The notes below the pieces were generated by a model. It did not search any database and had not been told where the DNA came from. It was given only the letters and a program-made list of their open reading frames with translations. Shown here piece by piece: positions 15,879 through 23,814 of a DNA stretch of 45,875 nucleotides (the stretch's first letter is position 1; each line of letters opens with the position of its first letter). The DNA comes from a virus. Location of the stretch: the IMG/VR virus record IMGVR_UViG_3300021057_000275, positions 1-45,875 of that record. The stretch is one strand, 5' to 3'. The position numbers were made by a program, and so were the translations under genes.

Positions 15879-15897
15879 TAGAATAGAAAATCCGGGC

Positions 15898-16248
15898 ATG
15901 AAAATCGGCTCAGTAATTGAGCAGCTCCGGATCGATCGCGGATGGTCTCAAGATGAATTGGCAGACCGGACAGGGACAACAAAATCAAACCTATCCCGTA
16001 TAGAAAAAAACAATCAGTGGCCGCGCCCGGAACTACTCGACGCAATTTCCCAGGCTTTTGGGGTGAAGGTCTATCAACTTTTTGCTATAGCAGAATCTGT
16101 TAAATTACCCGTGGATCCAGTGCAGTTGAACCGCGACGAAATCCAGTTGCTGTCCACCTACAAAGCCATGGAGCCAGATCAGCAAAAGGCTTACCTCGAC
16201 ATGGGCAAGGCTGTGACCAAGCCTAAAAAGAAAGGGCCGCGGAAGTGA
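15898..16248 (+). CDS. CI-like Xre-family repressor
   Basis: A 116-residue repressor. Residues 17-36 (WSQDELADRTGTTKSNLSRI) form a helix-turn-helix of the Xre type, and a short C-terminal helical region ends in a Lys-rich tail. There is no LexA/CI-type peptidase domain, so it cannot self-cleave; induction must work in another way, such as an antirepressor. It begins the rightward lysogeny operon and its stop overlaps the next gene by ATGA. The ribosome site is weak, suggesting leaderless-like or low expression. Confidence 0.86.
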   Translation: MKIGSVIEQLRIDRGWSQDELADRTGTTKSNLSRIEKNNQWPRPELLDAISQAFGVKVYQLFAIAESVKLPVDPVQLNRDEIQLLSTYKAMEPDQQKAYLDMGKAVTKPKKKGPRK

Positions 16249-16928
16249 AATATGATGAGCACGAAACCGATGCCCGAAAATTGCATGAGAGTTACATCAC
16301 GGAACGCTGGAGCCAACTCAGCCAGATCGAGATGGACTGGACAACGGATGCCATCAAGTACCTGTTCTTAATCAATGCTGGTGCGTCAGCTGCCATTCTT
16401 ACCTTTATTGGCGCGGTCGAAGGTGTGCGGGGAATGTACTGGCCTTGGTTGATGCTGCTTTGCTTCACGCTAGGCATCATCTGCGTAGGTTTTATCCATG
16501 TGATACGCGTGAGGCGTGTGGATTATCTTTATTCCAACTGGCGGTCAGACGTCAGGGATTATTATGATCTCAAGATTTGCTGGGACAAGCTGGTCAACGA
16601 TGATGATACGAGAGCATACAAATTCGATTTGGCATACATCTGCGGTTACAGCGGATTTGCTCTATTTATCTTGGGAGTAATTGTTGGAGCAGTAAACTTC
16701 CAATCGCTTAACAAAGGGGATGAAAATGGGCAACGAAATCAAAAGACCGAACAAGCCGTTACCAGGCAAACAACCGACACGACCGTCAAGACCGGAACCG
16801 TCACGGCCCGGGAGGATAAACGAACGGCCGTCAAGCAAGAGCGATGGACCGACAGTCGGGTCAGCAATCCCCCCACCGCCACCGATCACCAAGAAATAGC
16901 GCCGGCACAGCCCAAGGAAAAACAATAA
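16245..16928 (+). CDS. Lysogeny-operon membrane protein (three predicted TM helices)
   Basis: A 227-residue protein with predicted membrane helices at about 37-59, 66-87 and 130-150, and a hydrophilic, Thr/Gln-rich C-terminal tail from 155. Its start overlaps the CI-like stop, so it is expressed in the lysogen. The layout recalls SLATT-type effectors and superinfection-exclusion proteins, but no family match can be proven. Part of the low-complexity tail is encoded over a second reading frame (16726-16899). A role in protecting the lysogen against other phages is inference from position. Confidence 0.78.
   Translation: MKYDEHETDARKLHESYITERWSQLSQIEMDWTTDAIKYLFLINAGASAAILTFIGAVEGVRGMYWPWLMLLCFTLGIICVGFIHVIRVRRVDYLYSNWRSDVRDYYDLKICWDKLVNDDDTRAYKFDLAYICGYSGFALFILGVIVGAVNFQSLNKGDENGQRNQKTEQAVTRQTTDTTVKTGTVTAREDKRTAVKQERWTDSRVSNPPTATDHQEIAPAQPKEKQ
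16726..16899 (+). CDS. Nested proline-rich small protein in another frame
   Basis: A complete 57-codon frame lies inside the 3' part of the membrane-protein gene, one frame on. It starts MGNEIKRPNKPLPGK and ends AIPPPPPITKK, basic and Pro-rich. The ATG has AGGGG at 16715-16719, about seven bases upstream, a better ribosome site than those of several called genes. The host gene's tail over this stretch is low complexity, as expected if the nested frame is the constrained one. No function known. Confidence 0.62.
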   Translation: MGNEIKRPNKPLPGKQPTRPSRPEPSRPGRINERPSSKSDGPTVGSAIPPPPPITKK

Positions 16929-17176
16929 TGAACTTCTTCCTAATCTTAATTATTGTCCTGTCGGTATTGTTTGGTGCCGGAAGTACGATTTTTGGATCGA
17001 GCGTCATTCATGAAATCTACGGCATCATTTGCTTCCTGATCGCCGTTGTCGCTCTGATCGGAAACACCATCGTAAACCAGCTGGCAGATATCAAAAAATT
17101 GTTAGGAGCGAAAGAAGCTCCGAGCACAAGAAAAATTTTAGCCGAAGAACCATCCAAAGCCGGCATTAACGGCTAG
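16928..17176 (+). CDS. Small two-TM membrane protein
   Basis: An 82-residue protein starting MNFFLILIIVLSVLFGAG at the TAATG overlap with the preceding gene. Two hydrophobic segments, about 3-20 and 29-50, are followed by a Lys/Glu-rich cytoplasmic tail. Third member of the lysogeny operon. Could be a partner of the larger membrane protein or a superinfection-immunity factor; not recognised. Confidence 0.72.
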   Translation: MNFFLILIIVLSVLFGAGSTIFGSSVIHEIYGIICFLIAVVALIGNTIVNQLADIKKLLGAKEAPSTRKILAEEPSKAGING

Positions 17177-17181
17177 GGCAC

Positions 17182-17823
17182 ATGTGCTCCCACTATGAAC
17201 CCTTGATCGATATAAATCGGCTGCTGAATTATTTCGCGGTCAGTGAATTGCCCCCAGCCATGCCGCCCGAGTTATGGCCTGGGTACATGGGCCCTTTCAT
17301 TCGCAAGCATGAGCATGCAGATGTCGGTGACGAGGCGGTACCGTTTCGCGAGCTGATGACAGGATCTTTCGGCCTGATCCCACATTGGGCGAAAGATACG
17401 AAGATTGCGCGCCAGACGTATAACGCGCGTTCGGAAACCGCCCACGAAAAACCTAGCTTTCGGGACTCATGGCGCCTTGGCCGGCATTGCATCATTCCGG
17501 CCGCTGCTATCTATGAGCCTGATTGGCGAAGCGGCAAGGCCATCCCGACCAGGATCGTCCGGGCGGACGGAAAACCGATGGGCATTGCTGGTCTATGGAC
17601 AGGCTGGAAGCAGCCCAATGGGGAGATATTACGCAGCTTCACGATGCTGACAGTGAACGCCGACGATCACCCTTTCATGCGCAACTATCACAAACCCCAG
17701 GACGAAAAACGCATGGTCGTTATCCTGCAGGATGACGAATACGATGTATGGTTGTCGGCGCCGCCGGAAGAAAGTCGCTTCTACCTTCGCCAGTTCCCCG
17801 CTGATGCCATGGCAGTAGCCTAG
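17182..17823 (+). CDS. SRAP domain protein (YedK/HMCES family)
   Basis: A 213-residue SRAP protein, which in known members forms a covalent thiazolidine link to abasic sites in single-stranded DNA. The nucleophile Cys2 becomes N-terminal after Met removal. Asn81 and Arg83 (YNARSET), Glu112 (AIYEPDW) and His170 (NYHKPQ) match the active site. It starts five bases after the preceding stop in the lysogeny operon, and overlaps the converging small gene by four bases. Presence with umuC nearby gives the prophage a DNA-damage tolerance set. Confidence 0.9.
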   Translation: MCSHYEPLIDINRLLNYFAVSELPPAMPPELWPGYMGPFIRKHEHADVGDEAVPFRELMTGSFGLIPHWAKDTKIARQTYNARSETAHEKPSFRDSWRLGRHCIIPAAAIYEPDWRSGKAIPTRIVRADGKPMGIAGLWTGWKQPNGEILRSFTMLTVNADDHPFMRNYHKPQDEKRMVVILQDDEYDVWLSAPPEESRFYLRQFPADAMAVA

Positions 17824-18044
17824 CTCGCATGTTCAGCGATCAACTGATCTAGCGCACCTCTCGCCTCGTGCGTGTGAAAACATAGGTCATCGACGATGGT
17901 CATCATCTTGCGCGATGGCGGATTACCTTTCCCTGCCAGATAGAGCCGCATCAGCGCGTCGACCTCCTCCTGTGCGGATTCCTGCGCAGCCTTGGCCGCT
18001 TTCCAATCGCTTTCGAGTTGCTGCCATAACGTTTCGTCGCTCAT
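17820..18044 (-). CDS. Small helical unknown protein
   Basis: A 74-residue, almost entirely helical protein (WQQLESDWKAAKAAQESAQEEV). The ATG has AGGAGG six bases upstream, a near-perfect ribosome site that argues it is real. It converges on the SRAP gene and is divergent from umuC. Function unknown. Confidence 0.75.
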   Translation of the reverse strand: MSDETLWQQLESDWKAAKAAQESAQEEVDALMRLYLAGKGNPPSRKMMTIVDDLCFHTHEARGALDQLIAEHAS

Positions 18045-18108
18045 GTAAATCCTCCTGAGCGTGAGAGTTGAATCAGGGCGGCCGGTTCCCGGTCATTGCT
18101 CGCTAACG

Positions 18109-18124
18109 CTGTACGTTCGTACAA
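18109..18124. promoter_or_regulatory. LexA-type SOS box before umuC
   Basis: CTGT, eight bases, ACAA at 18109-18124 matches the LexA pattern CTGT-N8-ACAG except for the last base. It contains the perfect palindrome TGTACGTTCGTACA. It ends eight bases before the umuC ATG, where a bound repressor would block transcription. Supported by sequence and by the known control of umuC genes. Confidence 0.72.
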
Positions 18125-18131
18125 TGGCGGC

Positions 18132-19403
18132 ATGAATCGCGCCATCGCTCTCATCGACGTCAATAATTTCTATGCCAGTTGCGAAAGGGTCTTTAATCCC
18201 AAGCTCAACGGACAGCCTGTGGTCGTCCTATCCAATAACGACGGCTGCGCCATCGCGCGCAGCGCCGAGGCGAAGGCGCTGGGAATCAAGATGGGGGAGC
18301 CCTGGTTTAAGCTGAAGGACATTGCCAGGCAGCACGGCATTATTGCCATGTCATCGAACTATGCGCTCTATGCGGACATGAGTAATCGGGTCATGGCCAT
18401 CCTCTCGAAGTTCAGTCCGGATCAAGAGGTGTACTCAATCGATGAGTCATTCCTGGACCTCACTGGCATGCCCGGGCGGCATCTGGATATTGCGCAGGAA
18501 ATGCGCGGCCGTATACGGCAGGAAACCGGCCTACCCGTCTGCGTCGGAATCGGCCCGTCGAAAACTCTGGCCAAGCTGGCCAACCATGCCGCGAAGAAAG
18601 GCTATGCACCGGATGGGGTGTGCGACTTCAATGGCTTCAATGAACGAGATCTCGAGACCCTGCTTGCCGGAATTGAAATCGGCGAAGTATGGGGCATCGG
18701 CCGCCGCCTTGTGCCGCGGTTGAATGGTCTCGGAATCAAGTCGGTGCTGGACCTGAAACGCGCCGATCCGGAGCACATGCGCCAGCAGTTCAGCGTCGTG
18801 ATGGAAAAGACCGTCCGCGAGCTGCGCGGCCAAGCGTGCATCGAGCTGAAAGAAGTCGCGCCGCCAAAGAAACAGATTATCAGCTCGCGCTCGTTTGGCT
18901 TCCCCGTTACAGACCTGGACAGCCTGAGTGAAGCCGTCAGCCTGTACGTGTCGCGCGCCGCAGAGAAACTGCGCCGGCAGGAGAGTTACGCCGCCCTGCT
19001 CCATGTCTTCATCCATACCAGCCCTTTCGGTGATGGGCCGAAATACAGCGGCTCGCTGAGCGTGAAGCTGCCGGCACCGACCGACGACTCGCTGCAGCTC
19101 GTCCGCGTGGCCATGTGGATCCTGCGACAGATATATCGGCCAGGCTTCCGCTACCAGAAGGCCGGGGTCATGCTGAGCGAGATCACGCCGGCGGGCGGCC
19201 AGCAAACGGATATGTTCGGGTTTCGTCCGGCAGACGATCGATCAGCGCGCCGAATGGTGGCGATGGATGCGATTAATGGGCGATGGGGAAAGCAGACAAT
19301 ACGTGCCGCTTCACAGGGCTATAAGGCGCCTTGGGCAATGCGTCAGGGCAATCTTAGTCCTAGTTATACGACGCGATGGGATGAAGTGCTTCTGGTTGAT
19401 TGA
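18132..19403 (+). CDS. umuC: Y-family translesion DNA polymerase, UmuC
   Basis: A 423-residue UmuC-type polymerase. Catalytic Asp9 lies in [13 protein letters not shown] and Asp104-Glu105 in [10 protein letters not shown]. The little-finger domain follows, and QTDMFG at 358-363 is a likely sliding-clamp binding motif. The start is the ATG after the LexA box; the longer frame to 18096 would place the operator inside the gene. No umuD is in the window, so it must use a host UmuD' or act without one. Likely a lysogenic conversion gene expressed after DNA damage. Confidence 0.93.
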   Translation: MNRAIALIDVNNFYASCERVFNPKLNGQPVVVLSNNDGCAIARSAEAKALGIKMGEPWFKLKDIARQHGIIAMSSNYALYADMSNRVMAILSKFSPDQEVYSIDESFLDLTGMPGRHLDIAQEMRGRIRQETGLPVCVGIGPSKTLAKLANHAAKKGYAPDGVCDFNGFNERDLETLLAGIEIGEVWGIGRRLVPRLNGLGIKSVLDLKRADPEHMRQQFSVVMEKTVRELRGQACIELKEVAPPKKQIISSRSFGFPVTDLDSLSEAVSLYVSRAAEKLRRQESYAALLHVFIHTSPFGDGPKYSGSLSVKLPAPTDDSLQLVRVAMWILRQIYRPGFRYQKAGVMLSEITPAGGQQTDMFGFRPADDRSARRMVAMDAINGRWGKQTIRAASQGYKAPWAMRQGNLSPSYTTRWDEVLLVD

Positions 19404-19408
19404 TAAAA

Positions 19409-20824
19409 TCATACCCAGGAATGCACAGAAGCTTCTTCTGTAGCGTTGCCCGCCACATGGTTCAAGGAATGCGAGTTCAATCGATTGAATCCCGACGTCA
19501 GCCCGAAGGTATGCAGAAGCTGGCAAGCATCACCCGGTGCATTCCTGACCGTCCACATGGGATGGATCCCCGATACCTGGCTGACGCTGACGTTGCCGCC
19601 GGATGACGACGAGGTATTCACGTCCCAGCCGTCGATGGGAGCTCCTTCGACAGTGACTGCCTCGATATATCCGTCAGCATAATATTTCTCCTGGTGCTGC
19701 TCGAAAGTGGCGGTTTCTTCGGCTACTACGACCCCGCCGACCAGCAGCTTGCTCAAGGTGGAATTGGACGTAATCGACACGAACTGCGCGTCATACTTGA
19801 ACGGCGTATCCACCACGACGTTCCAGCTACCGCAAGGCGCCGCTTCTTCCTCGTGGCTCTGGCCTTCGATGACGCGCTCCACGGTCTCGGTCGTCGCATC
19901 GTTACGGTTCACCGTCAAGCGCACGCTCTTGCCGATGCCGTCCTGGTACACGGCACCCAGCAGCTCGTTGATATTCTGCGTGAAGGTCGAGTTTCCGAGG
20001 TAGCGGAATCCGACATTCAGGACCAGTGTTTCATAGGCTGCGCTTTCAGGCTCGGTCAGCGGTACCAGCAAGGGCGTGCGCACCGTCTGGTGCAGCGGCA
20101 CTTCGATGTCTTCGGCACCCCCGTTGTTGCAGGTATAGCTGCCGATGACTGTGGTGTCTTGCTGGTAGGTGTATTTCCTGATTCTGTCTAACGTGGATCC
20201 AGAGGTATTGCTTGTGGGCACGTTGTCGATCACATTCTCGACCAGGGTGACTTCGCCAGTCTCGGTGTTGTAGCTCAATACGTATTCGAGCACGGCCTGG
20301 TTGCTGCCGGTGAGCGCACTGGTCTTCATCAGCATGACCTTGTCGCCGGCACCGTCGCAGACATCGGCGAGGCGCAACGTCAGGTTGGTGAGCGTTACGC
20401 TATATATCTCAGCGCCGTTCACCACGCCGATCTTGTAAGTCCGATCCGGCCCCGGATAACTCACGCCCGGACCGACCATGCGCATTTGGAATTTCTTCCC
20501 GAAGACCGGCATGTAGAACCATTCGCCGAGCACTTCTTCCGCGCTGCTGCCGCTGGACAAATTGTTCTGATGGTAAGGGTCGGTCGAGCCGTACTGATAC
20601 AGCACATAGTTGCGCCACTCGCGGCCAGCCTCGGTTTCCTCGGGAGTGGTACTGACTGCCGGCGCATCGGGCGCCTTGAGCTTGACCGGGGTATAGCTGG
20701 GGCTCAGTGAGTACGGCCACGGCATGGTGGACCCATTGGGGAGATGCACCTGGCCGGCCAGTATCTTGCCGTGAAACGGGTTGCCGATCCTGCTCGGCAC
20801 TTGCCAGGGCAACAGGTCAGCCAT
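19409..20824 (-). CDS. Distal tail protein, unknown (last late gene)
   Basis: A 471-residue Ser/Thr/Val-rich, beta-rich protein from MADLLPWQVPSRIG; its ATG overlaps the upstream stop by eight bases. It contains Cys residues and many TY/TV strands, typical of tail tip or fibre proteins. No family recognised. It closes the late operon, five bases from the end of umuC. Position among tail genes suggests a virion tail-tip component. Confidence 0.7.
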   Translation of the reverse strand: MADLLPWQVPSRIGNPFHGKILAGQVHLPNGSTMPWPYSLSPSYTPVKLKAPDAPAVSTTPEETEAGREWRNYVLYQYGSTDPYHQNNLSSGSSAEEVLGEWFYMPVFGKKFQMRMVGPGVSYPGPDRTYKIGVVNGAEIYSVTLTNLTLRLADVCDGAGDKVMLMKTSALTGSNQAVLEYVLSYNTETGEVTLVENVIDNVPTSNTSGSTLDRIRKYTYQQDTTVIGSYTCNNGGAEDIEVPLHQTVRTPLLVPLTEPESAAYETLVLNVGFRYLGNSTFTQNINELLGAVYQDGIGKSVRLTVNRNDATTETVERVIEGQSHEEEAAPCGSWNVVVDTPFKYDAQFVSITSNSTLSKLLVGGVVVAEETATFEQHQEKYYADGYIEAVTVEGAPIDGWDVNTSSSSGGNVSVSQVSGIHPMWTVRNAPGDACQLLHTFGLTSGFNRLNSHSLNHVAGNATEEASVHSWV

Positions 20825-21134
20825 TGATGTATTGCAGGTCGACCAGGCGTTGATTGGCATCGCGCATGGTGACGGTCACGCGTTGCGGCACCTGTAGCAC
20901 GATGAAACCGTCCGTGCTGATAATGTCCACCATTTCAACCGAACTGGTGCGCTTGGTCTCGACAAGAGGACTCGCGATGCCGGCACTGTTGCCGCCCCCG
21001 CCAGCCGGCGCCTGGGGCTTGGCGAAACCGACCGAGGCCGGGATCGGAGTCTTGGCTTGCGCAGCCGGCAGCGGGTTCCTGACCCGCGGGGGCTTCACCA
21101 GCTGGTTGACGGCGGTTTTCAGGGACTCGGTCAC
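20817..21134 (-). CDS. Small tail-associated protein
   Basis: A 105-residue protein with GTG start overlapping the previous stop (GTGA). The N-terminal half is Pro/Ala/Gly-rich linker; the C-terminal 40 residues (DIISTDGFIVLQVPQRVTVTMRDANQRLV) form strands. No family recognised. Confidence 0.65.
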   Translation of the reverse strand: MTESLKTAVNQLVKPPRVRNPLPAAQAKTPIPASVGFAKPQAPAGGGGNSAGIASPLVETKRTSSVEMVDIISTDGFIVLQVPQRVTVTMRDANQRLVDLQYING

Positions 21135-21538
21135 GCCGGCGCATCCTCCACGTCCAGGATGGTCAGGGTTACTGCGTTGAGAAACTCAGCAACCGTGCCG
21201 CTGGTGTCGGTGTACTGCATCCAGAATTCAACTGCACCGTCCACCCCGGATTCAATAGTAGTTCCCAAATTCAGAGGCGCACCAGGCGTAGCAGCTGCAA
21301 GCCCGACTTCGGTCAACGCGAACCTGAAATTTTCCAGTTCAACGATATCGCCTGTATTGTTGTCCACCAAGGCGACCTGCAGTTGATTGGTTCCCGGCAA
21401 GGTCTTGCGGCGATGAATAATGCCTTCCTCCGGAGAACCAGCTTTCAGTCGTTGATTTGTCGACTCATTGATAATGCCATTAAACGTTGAGAACAACGTG
21501 GTCAATGGGTCGTCAATGTAGATACCAAGGTTGGTCAT
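21131..21538 (-). CDS. Tail structural protein, unknown
   Basis: A 135-residue protein with a good AGGAG site seven bases before the ATG. Sequence from NQLQVALVDNNTGDIVELENFRFALTEVG looks like an immunoglobulin- or jelly-roll-like beta protein. Stands between the tail hub-like protein and the small tail gene. No family recognised. Confidence 0.68.
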   Translation of the reverse strand: MTNLGIYIDDPLTTLFSTFNGIINESTNQRLKAGSPEEGIIHRRKTLPGTNQLQVALVDNNTGDIVELENFRFALTEVGLAAATPGAPLNLGTTIESGVDGAVEFWMQYTDTSGTVAEFLNAVTLTILDVEDAPA

Positions 21539-21546
21539 GATTGCTC

Positions 21547-23814
21547 CTATGCAGTGATGGTGAGTTCGTCCTCGACAATGGCGAGGGTGTAGGTGCTCTT
21601 GATTTCCGGCGCGATCGCATCGCGCGCGGCCGCCTCGACTTCCGGCAGAACCACGCGGAAGCCGGTCTGTGCATACGCCTTATCCGGACGGTAAAGCGGA
21701 TTGGCGGTCGAGCCGCTGTAAGGATCGTTCACCAGCTGCTGCTCAGTCTTCTGCGTTTCCGGATTGATGCGCGGCTCACTGCTGCCCGGATCATCGATGT
21801 TGTAGCTGCTTGGCACGTTGACGATCCAGCCGGTCCAGTTCTCGTCGAACTCGGGCGAGTCGGCCAGCCCGCCGATGTGCAGGCTCATCTGGCCGCTCAG
21901 CGCGGCGCGCACGGCGTTGCTGACTTCCGGCACGGCCGGTGCTGCCGGCGGTTCGCTCGGGGTGTCCGCCGGCGGATCGATGCCGACGGCGCCGTGGCGG
22001 GTGATGGCTATTTCGAACTCCGTCGTGAAACGTGCATTCTTCATATCCCAGCTATGCTCGAACACGACGACCTTGCCCTCGCCGGCCTCATCGCCAGTGT
22101 CAATGCGCAATCGGCGACTGGTGTCCAGTTCAGGGGTCAACCAAGTACGCGCGCCTCCGCGCGCGCCGCGGTGCGATCCGTCAACCCGCACCTTGAGGGT
22201 GTCCACGAAGGTCTCCAGGGCGACATCTCGATCGGCCGTCGTCACGTCCGGTGCGTAGTCCATCACCTCGATGCGTCCGCCGGCGTTGAGGGTCGGCTCG
22301 GCAGCCGGATTGTTCTCCCATTCGCCGGCATCCCACTCGCTGGCCAGGCTCGCACGGTCCTCGCGCTTGTGCTCGCCGTTGGCCGCGATGCTCTCGGGCG
22401 CGGTGACGGTCAGGGTGTAGGTCTCGGTAACGGTTTGCGACCAGCGGTTCCAGAGGGTGCAGCTGAATTCGAGACAGGTTGTGTCCAGCTCGGTCTGGTA
22501 CCAGATTCCGCCGCCGGGAATGTCCACCTGCTCAGGATATGGCACGTAATTGATATCGCGCTTGACCGGTTCGCCGTTGGTCGCGCCGAAGCGCGTGGTG
22601 CCGGTATTGGTCTGCGATACACCCAGCCCGCCGCCATAATAGAAATTCCAGCCGGTGTTCTCCAGCGCCGCTTCGACCGTCGAACGTGCGAGCAGCGGCA
22701 GGCCGTACTGGATGGTCTTGTCCAAGTCGCCGCGGAACGTGACGCTGGCAGTGCGTCGATGCAGGCGCGAGAAGCGGTACTCGAAGGTGCCGACCACCTT
22801 GTTGATGATGCCGGTGCGGGATGGCGGTGTGAACCATATGCTGTCCTGCTCGGTATTGGCCAGTGTGTAGGTGCGCCAGATCTCGGTGGTGTGCCAAGGT
22901 GTGACGCGCAGCGCGCCGTAGGCATCGGCATCGAGCGAGCCGGCAACGGTTTCCATCACAGCCTGCGCGTAGTCCCAGTTATTTGCCTGCTCGCCTTGCA
23001 CGGCCAGATGAAAGCGGCCGCCGCTTATGGCATTGATCGTCGCTCGTGGCAACGCTGCAAGGCGATTCTGCAGATCGTCGGTGCAGGTTAGCGACAGCGT
23101 TCCAGTGGTGAGACTGTAGACCGGCTTATCGACCTTGCCGGTAAAAAGACGCCGCGATGACCAGCTCCCGCCAACCCGTACCATAAAGTCGATGATGACC
23201 GGAAAACCTGACAGCGCTTCCAGATCGAGAGGGCCGATCTCGGGCTTCATCACCAGACTTGCGATACGCGCACCACCTTCCTCGCCACGGACCGAGCCCT
23301 GGCCGGTCGTGCGGTTGCTGATGTCCACGCCGCCAACGATCGTGCGTACGCGCGACACTTGGCTAACTGCGGCAGGATCATTGATTGCCACGGTAAGCGG
23401 CTGGAACAAGTCGCCGCTGCCAATCAGGCGCACGGTCAAAGATTGTTCTATGTCGCCGTGAGGGGCCGAAATCTCAACGGCTAGCATCTGCTCGACATCG
23501 CCGAAGCTGGTCAGACGCACGGTCAACGGCCGCACCACGCGATCGGCGTAAAACGCCCAGGGCGTCATCAGTTCGACATCGAGCACCTGGGCGACATTGC
23601 CGAAGGGGTAACCGATATCGATGGTGAGCGTCTGGTTGAGATTACCGAAAGCCGTCAGGCGGACGGTCAGCGCTTGGGCGACGTCCCCGAAGGGATTCTC
23701 GGTGCCCGTGTCGGACCAGTCGAACGGTATCGCATCGCCAGCCGGCGGCGTGTATGGCACATCGTCCGTCCAGTTGAACGGAAGCGCGTCACCAGATGGA
23801 GGAACGTATGGCAT
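21547..23814 (-). CDS. Large tail tip or hub protein with N-terminal short repeats
   Basis: A 755-residue protein from MPYVPPSGDALPFNW, where the ATG overlaps the upstream stop (TAATG). The first 40 residues contain PYVPPSGDALPFNW and then PYTPPAGDAIPFDW, a duplicated phage-tail motif. About six 14- to 20-residue units of the form GDVxQxLTVRL follow (residues about 40-160). The middle region (CTDDLQNRLAALPRATI, IWFTPPSRTGIINKVVGTFEY) resembles tail hub proteins that thread the tail tube. It is next to the propeller protein. Exact homology is not established. Confidence 0.72.
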   Translation of the reverse strand: MPYVPPSGDALPFNWTDDVPYTPPAGDAIPFDWSDTGTENPFGDVAQALTVRLTAFGNLNQTLTIDIGYPFGNVAQVLDVELMTPWAFYADRVVRPLTVRLTSFGDVEQMLAVEISAPHGDIEQSLTVRLIGSGDLFQPLTVAINDPAAVSQVSRVRTIVGGVDISNRTTGQGSVRGEEGGARIASLVMKPEIGPLDLEALSGFPVIIDFMVRVGGSWSSRRLFTGKVDKPVYSLTTGTLSLTCTDDLQNRLAALPRATINAISGGRFHLAVQGEQANNWDYAQAVMETVAGSLDADAYGALRVTPWHTTEIWRTYTLANTEQDSIWFTPPSRTGIINKVVGTFEYRFSRLHRRTASVTFRGDLDKTIQYGLPLLARSTVEAALENTGWNFYYGGGLGVSQTNTGTTRFGATNGEPVKRDINYVPYPEQVDIPGGGIWYQTELDTTCLEFSCTLWNRWSQTVTETYTLTVTAPESIAANGEHKREDRASLASEWDAGEWENNPAAEPTLNAGGRIEVMDYAPDVTTADRDVALETFVDTLKVRVDGSHRGARGGARTWLTPELDTSRRLRIDTGDEAGEGKVVVFEHSWDMKNARFTTEFEIAITRHGAVGIDPPADTPSEPPAAPAVPEVSNAVRAALSGQMSLHIGGLADSPEFDENWTGWIVNVPSSYNIDDPGSSEPRINPETQKTEQQLVNDPYSGSTANPLYRPDKAYAQTGFRVVLPEVEAAARDAIAPEIKSTYTLAIVEDELTITA

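Noticed and set aside
18531-19205. Leftward 224-residue frame inside umuC
   Set aside because: Antisense shadow of a well-conserved polymerase gene.
21541-23091. Rightward 516-residue open frame
   Set aside because: Antisense to the 755-residue tail protein, with Arg/Ala-rich composition typical of shadow frames.
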